Assembly (NCBI GenBank): GCA_019419865.1
Contig: JAHZIG010000023.1
Coordinates: 1-45,207, forward strand
Length of the DNA stretch: 45,207 nucleotides
Source of the DNA: Clostridiales bacterium
GTDB lineage: Bacteria; Bacillota; Clostridia; Monoglobales; Monoglobaceae
Direction: 5' to 3'
Shown: piece after piece, positions 41,635 to 45,207 of the stretch
Position numbering within the stretch: position 1 is the first letter of the stretch
Layout of the letters: each line of letters opens with the position of its first letter
Made by a program: the position numbers and the translations under genes
The notes under the pieces: model-generated
Told to the model about the DNA's origin: nothing
The model's database searches: none
What the model saw: the letters and a program-made list of their open reading frames with translations, nothing else

Positions 41635-42682
41635 GATCGGACAAAGGTCGGCCGGGCGGTTTTTTATGGACTGGGCGGCGGTCGTCGCGCTGGTCGTATC
41701 GGTCGCGGTATTCGGCGCGCTCCGCGGCGGAGACTTTCTTTCGGCGGCCAACGCGGTCAATATTCTGCGCGCGATGTCGATCACGACGATATTCGCTATA
41801 GCGGCGACTATCGCAATGGCGCCCGACGGCTTTGATATGTCGGCCTGCACGCTCGCGACCTTTTCGTCTTACATATTCGCGAGCTCGTTTTTGTGGTTCG
41901 GGGCGCCGCTGTGGCTGAGCGCGCTGATAACGGTCGTCTTTACAATGGCGATGTATCTTATAAATATGTTTTTGATCCTGGTTTGCAAGATCCCGGATAT
42001 GCTCGCGACCTGCGCGCTGATGTTTGTGCATCAGGGTTTGGGTCTGTGGTGGAGCGGCGGAGGAGCTATATCCTCTGGAATGTCCACAAGATGGGGGACC
42101 GCCCCGGTTCGCTCCGGATGGACTGACGGATTTTTGGAGATAGGCAGGTCGCCTTGGTGCATCATAATCATGCTGGCCTGCGTAGCGTTCGCGTTCGTAC
42201 TTTTGAATTATACCAGATACGGACGCTGTCTCTACGCTATAGGCGGGAACAAGACCGCGGCGGAGCTTTCGGGTATCCCGGTCAAGAAATACAGATTCGC
42301 GGCCGGAATGATAACAGCGGTTCTGATCGCCGTGGGCGCGATGGTCGTCTGCTCGCGAAACTCGGCGGCTCAGATATCGGGCTGCGACAATTATTTAATG
42401 CCGTCTCTTGCGGCGGTGTTTGTCGGCAGGTCGGTCGGCGGCGCCGAAAAGCCCAACGCTATCGGTACGATGGTCGGCGCGGCTCTGGTGGCCGTACTGG
42501 AAAACGGCCTGACTCAGGTCGGGGTCGTCTACTACGTCCTGCCCGCTATGAAGGGCGCGGCGCTCGCGCTCGCGCTGATAGCCGCGTATGCGAGCGGCCA
42601 TGGCGGATTTTTAAAAAAAGCGAACGGGCGGAGCGCTAAGCGCGCGCTCGAGAGAGAGAAAGAGGAGATCGAGACGCGATGA
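41624..42682 (+). CDS. ABC importer permease (CUT2 / BPD_transp_2 type)
   Basis: 352 residues with about ten predicted membrane helices and the CUT2 features FLSAANAVNILRAMSITTI, APDGFDMSACTLATF, LYAIGGNKTAAELSGIPVKK and NYLMPSLAAVFVGRS. One permease gene suggests a homodimer. It starts 11 bp before the end of the ATPase gene. The C-terminus is basic (RSAKRALEREKEEIE). The operon continues through a hairpin to the 5'-nucleotidase. Confidence 0.93.
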   Translation: MELKIGQRSAGRFFMDWAAVVALVVSVAVFGALRGGDFLSAANAVNILRAMSITTIFAIAATIAMAPDGFDMSACTLATFSSYIFASSFLWFGAPLWLSALITVVFTMAMYLINMFLILVCKIPDMLATCALMFVHQGLGLWWSGGGAISSGMSTRWGTAPVRSGWTDGFLEIGRSPWCIIIMLACVAFAFVLLNYTRYGRCLYAIGGNKTAAELSGIPVKKYRFAAGMITAVLIAVGAMVVCSRNSAAQISGCDNYLMPSLAAVFVGRSVGGAEKPNAIGTMVGAALVAVLENGLTQVGVVYYVLPAMKGAALALALIAAYASGHGGFLKKANGRSAKRALEREKEEIETR

Positions 42683-42715
42683 AGGCGAGGCATTCAAAAT
42701 TTACCGTTTTATTAT

Positions 42716-42739
42716 CGGCTCTTGCGGAGCCGAACTTTT
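42716..42739 (+). terminator. short hairpin between permease and 5'-nucleotidase genes
   Basis: CGGCTC (42716-42721), loop TTGCG, GAGCCG (42727-42732), then AACTTTT. A weak terminator or attenuator; the next gene has its own strong ribosome binding site. Confidence 0.45.
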
Positions 42740-42769
42740 AGCCTGAGAGAAAGAGGAGGTAAAGCCTAA

Positions 42770-44446
42770 ATGAAAATCAAACTCTCAAAATTTATAGCTT
42801 TATTATTGGTATTCGCGGCGTTCGTATCCGTACTCGGGGGCTGCGCTCTATCAAACGCACAAAGCGAGATCGTAGTCCTGTATACCAACGACGTTCACTG
42901 CGCGGTGGACGGCGAGGACGGCGGTATAGGCTACGCCGCTCTGGCCGCGTACAAGAGCCGGCTTGAAGAGAAGAACCCGAACGTAGTCTTGGTCGACTGC
43001 GGCGACGCGCTGCAGGGCGAGGCTATAGGGACGCTGTCCGAGGGCGAATATATCGTAGATATTATGAACGAGGTCGGTTACGACTTCGCCGCGGTCGGCA
43101 ATCACGAATTCGACTATGGAATGGAGAGGCTTTCATATCTTATAGATCGCTCGAACGCCGAGTATTTGAGCTGTAATATCCGCTATACCGGCGCGGGCGA
43201 GAGCGCCATGCCGGAATTCGCCCCGTATTCCATAGCTACGTACGGTAATACCGACGTGGCGTTTATAGGCGTATCTACGCCCGAGAGCGTTACCAAGTCG
43301 GAGCCGCAGTATTTTATGGACGATACGGGCGAGGTCGTATACGACTTCTACGGCGGCTCCGGCGAGGAGCTGTATTCAAGAGTTCAGGAGACGGTCGATC
43401 AATGCAGGGAAGAGGGCGCAGACTACGTTATAGTTCTGGCGCATCTCGGCGACGACGAAGGTTCGGAGCCGTTCCGCTCCACCGACTTGATCGCGGGTAC
43501 CAACGGTATCGACGCGGTCTTAGACGGACATTCGCACAGCGAGATCTCCTGCGATATGATAGAAAACAAGGACGGCGAGCCGATCCCGTTGTCCTCGACC
43601 GGGACGGGTTTTGAAAATATCGGCCGGCTCACGATCTCGCCGAGCGGCGATATAAGCGCGGGGCTGATCGGAAGCTATCCCGAGACCGACCCGGAGATAG
43701 ACGCGTATATCGAGGATATACAGAGTAGGTTCGAGTCCGATTTAAACCGCGTCGTAGGTCGCAGCGAGACGGCGCTCAGCGTATCTTCTCCGGACGGCGT
43801 TCGCCTGGTTCGCAGCCGCGAGACCAATATCGGAGATTTCTGCGCCGACGCGTACAGAGCGGCGGGGGACGCGGATATAGCCATAGTCAACGGCGGCGGT
43901 ATCAGAGCCGATATCCCGGCGGGGGATATTACCTACGGAAATATACTGGACGTCCACCCATACGGGAACATGCTGACGGTGGTGGAAGCTACCGGGCAGG
44001 AGATCCTGGACGCGCTGGAACTGGGCGCGCGATCTACCATGGCCGAGACGGCGGACGGCGGCGAAGCCATAGGCGAGAGCGGCGGATTTTTGCAGGTATC
44101 CGGTATGCGATATACTATAGATACCTCGATAGAGTCGTCGGTCGAGGTTGACGAGAACGGAATGTTCGTATCCTGCGCCGGGGCGCGCAGAGTCAAGGAC
44201 GTAGAGGTCCTGCAGCCCGACGGAAGCTACGCGCCGCTCGATCCGAACGCGACCTATACCCTCGCGTCGCATAACTACCTGATCAGAGAAGGCGGAGACG
44301 GATTTAATATGTTCATGGACAATAACGCGGTCGTGGAAGAGGGAACGGTAGATTACCAGATCCTCATCGACTATATCAACGAGGACTTAGGCGGCGTTAT
44401 CGGAAGCGATTACGCGGATACGCAGAATCGGATAATAGTTGAATAG
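42770..44446 (+). CDS. lipoprotein 5'-nucleotidase (metallophosphatase family)
   Basis: 558 residues. Lipoprotein signal with LGGC (C25). Calcineurin-like metal sites are all present: YTNDVHCAVDGEDGG (DxH), VDCGDALQGEA, GNHEFDYGM (NHE), VLAHLGDDEG and GHSHSEI. The C-terminal 5'-nucleotidase substrate domain (about 330-555) has INGGGIRADIPAGDITYG and RYTIDTSIE. It likely hydrolyses extracellular nucleotides or nucleotide sugars to nucleosides or sugar products. AGGAGGT precedes the ATG by 8 nt. Last gene of the transport operon; its product may feed the ABC importer. Confidence 0.93.
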   Translation: MKIKLSKFIALLLVFAAFVSVLGGCALSNAQSEIVVLYTNDVHCAVDGEDGGIGYAALAAYKSRLEEKNPNVVLVDCGDALQGEAIGTLSEGEYIVDIMNEVGYDFAAVGNHEFDYGMERLSYLIDRSNAEYLSCNIRYTGAGESAMPEFAPYSIATYGNTDVAFIGVSTPESVTKSEPQYFMDDTGEVVYDFYGGSGEELYSRVQETVDQCREEGADYVIVLAHLGDDEGSEPFRSTDLIAGTNGIDAVLDGHSHSEISCDMIENKDGEPIPLSSTGTGFENIGRLTISPSGDISAGLIGSYPETDPEIDAYIEDIQSRFESDLNRVVGRSETALSVSSPDGVRLVRSRETNIGDFCADAYRAAGDADIAIVNGGGIRADIPAGDITYGNILDVHPYGNMLTVVEATGQEILDALELGARSTMAETADGGEAIGESGGFLQVSGMRYTIDTSIESSVEVDENGMFVSCAGARRVKDVEVLQPDGSYAPLDPNATYTLASHNYLIREGGDGFNMFMDNNAVVEEGTVDYQILIDYINEDLGGVIGSDYADTQNRIIVE

Positions 44447-44531
44447 GGAAATAAATTCCTATTAGATATAGAGGAATTAGATTACGTATATTTGTTTGAA
44501 ACGTTTGAATATGCAGAACGATATTTTTATC

Positions 44532-44556
44532 AGAGCGGTTACAGCGCCGCTCTTTT
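44532..44556 (+). terminator. terminator of the 5'-nucleotidase gene
   Basis: AGAGCGG (44532-44538), 8-nt loop, CCGCTCT (44547-44553), then TTTTAT. Confidence 0.85.
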
Positions 44557-44609
44557 ATATTGTATGATTTAGATGTCGCTCTTTTGCGTTCCGAATACTA
44601 TCACAAAAT

Positions 44610-44811
44610 AAAAGTCACTAGAAAAACAACGTTTTCACGGGCTTTCAGGATTTCTAGTGACTTTTCTAAAATTTTCCATTATTACAATTGCATTAAAGGT
44701 CGCATATGTCAGTGACGCGTAAAATTCTCTAGTGAGTTTTCAGACGGTTTTAGTGACTGTTTAGTGATGTTTTTTTGGCAAAAGTCACTAGGAAAAACAA
44801 CGTTTTCACGG
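44610..44811. repeat. GTCACTA/TAGTGAC repeat cluster with an inverted and a direct repeat
   Basis: AAAAGTCACTAGAAA (44610-44624) is the exact reverse complement of TTTCTAGTGACTTTT (44651-44665), a 15-bp inverted repeat. The 31-bp block 44610-44640 recurs at 44780-44811 with one inserted G. Between them the core recurs as CAGTGAC (44710), TAGTGAG (44730), TAGTGAC (44751) and TAGTGAT (44762). Confidence 0.8.
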
Positions 44812-44942
44812 TAGTTTGCAAGCTCCGTGGTGATATAAGTGATATTTTTTTTAATATCGTAAAATAAAATAAAAAAATAAATAAATATATAATAAAAAAA
44901 TATATATAAAAGAATAGAGAAAAACGTCACCAAACCTAACGT

Positions 44943-44977
44943 AGAGATTAGAGATTAGCGAATAGCGAATAGGAGGT
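44943..44977 (+). repeat. tandem heptamers ending in a Shine-Dalgarno-like unit
   Basis: AGAGATT twice (44943-44956), AGCGAAT twice (44957-44970), then AGGAGGT (44971-44977). No start codon with an ORF follows, so the last unit is probably not a ribosome binding site. Confidence 0.6.
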
Positions 44978-45046
44978 AAAATTTCTTTCTTTAACGCCTG
45001 ACGATTATGTTTGCGAAAAGGGAATACGTTGTAAAAGAATTGTAAA

Positions 45047-45075
45047 TTGACGGATTACGTCGAATGCTATATAAT
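45047..45075 (+). promoter_or_regulatory. strong promoter at the right end
   Basis: -35 TTGACG (45047-45052), 17-bp spacer, -10 TATAAT (45070-45075). Its start site would be near 45082, and a terminator follows within 50 nt. Confidence 0.78.
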
Positions 45076-45109
45076 TATCGTTAGCAGATTAGAGGTAATT
45101 GAAGGACGG

Positions 45110-45129
45110 GCAGGCGTCGCCTGCTTTTT
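45110..45129 (+). terminator. terminator or attenuator shortly after the right-end promoter
   Basis: GCAGGC (45110-45115), loop GTC, GCCTGC (45119-45124), then TTTTT and more T-rich sequence. It would end the transcript from 45082 after about 48 nt. Confidence 0.75.
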
Positions 45130-45207
45130 GTTTTGGGTTTCTTTAGCGATCATATCATAAAGCCGCTTAAAATAGAGACGCGGCGTTTGTTTTCAAGCCT
45201 AATCCCT

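Larger units (their letters stand above)
44447..45207. other. non-coding structured tail of the window
   Basis: No supportable ORF in 761 bp. It holds the 5'-nucleotidase terminator, a GTCACTA repeat cluster, a nearly pure A/T tract (about 44836-44925), heptamer tandem repeats and a promoter-terminator pair, each listed below. The next gene must lie beyond the right edge. Confidence 0.7.

Noticed and set aside
44709..44933. 74-codon minus-strand ORF over the A/T tract
   Set aside because: Its residues follow A/T composition (Ile, Phe, Tyr runs), there is no ribosome binding site, and it overlaps the repeat cluster.

Overview
The window looks like a low- to mid-GC Firmicute of class Clostridia. 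The support is family-level: SLH-anchored surface proteins, strong AGGAGG ribosome binding sites, consensus sigma-A promoters, and an IspH-S1 fusion inside a cmk-plsC-ispH/rpsA operon, which is a Clostridia arrangement. A secreted pectate lyase fits a plant-polysaccharide-using gut or anaerobic lineage (Monoglobus-like is a guess only). No phage, insertion sequence or CRISPR array was seen. Nearly all genes are on the + strand.

Region 1 (1-8.9 kb) is surface biology: an ACAG tetranucleotide array, a 1717-residue modular SLH protein, and a secreted pectate lyase with fibronectin-III modules. Region 2 (8.9-15.1 kb) holds a UvrA-like protein that lacks the UvrB-binding insertion, a two-gene unit coding for an SLH-anchored metallo-beta-lactamase-fold hydrolase and a DUF3006-like protein, a cysteine-rich protein of unknown function, and tRNA-Asn. 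Region 3 (15.1-26.3 kb) is core metabolism: glmM, ychF, a zinc-ribbon protein, a CobK/CbiJ-like reductase homologue, cmk, plsC, ispH-rpsA fusion, murD and a BaiN/HI0933-type flavoprotein. Region 4 (26.3-30.9 kb) has a membrane acyltransferase, an XRE regulator with twin palindromic operators facing an SLH protein gene, and a MIF/tautomerase-family protein.

Region 5 (31-35.5 kb) is three tandem AgrC-like GHKL sensor kinases without a response regulator. The first has lost the phosphoacceptor histidine; the other two share nearly identical cytoplasmic halves. A -35-less promoter with 20-bp-spaced direct repeats lies just downstream. Region 6 (35.8-44.5 kb) has two small lipoprotein genes (one interrupted by an in-frame TAG), a cysteine-rich small protein, and a probable operon of a CstA-type transporter, a CUT2-type ABC importer (binding protein, double ATPase, permease) and a lipoprotein 5'-nucleotidase. 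The last 0.75 kb is non-coding but structured: inverted and direct repeats with a GTCACTA core, heptamer tandem repeats, and a promoter-terminator pair about 55 bp apart.

The items most worth following are the kinase array with its degenerate member, the internal promoter and start inside ispH-rpsA, the XRE operator pair, and the tail region. All calls come from reading the sequence; no database search was run.
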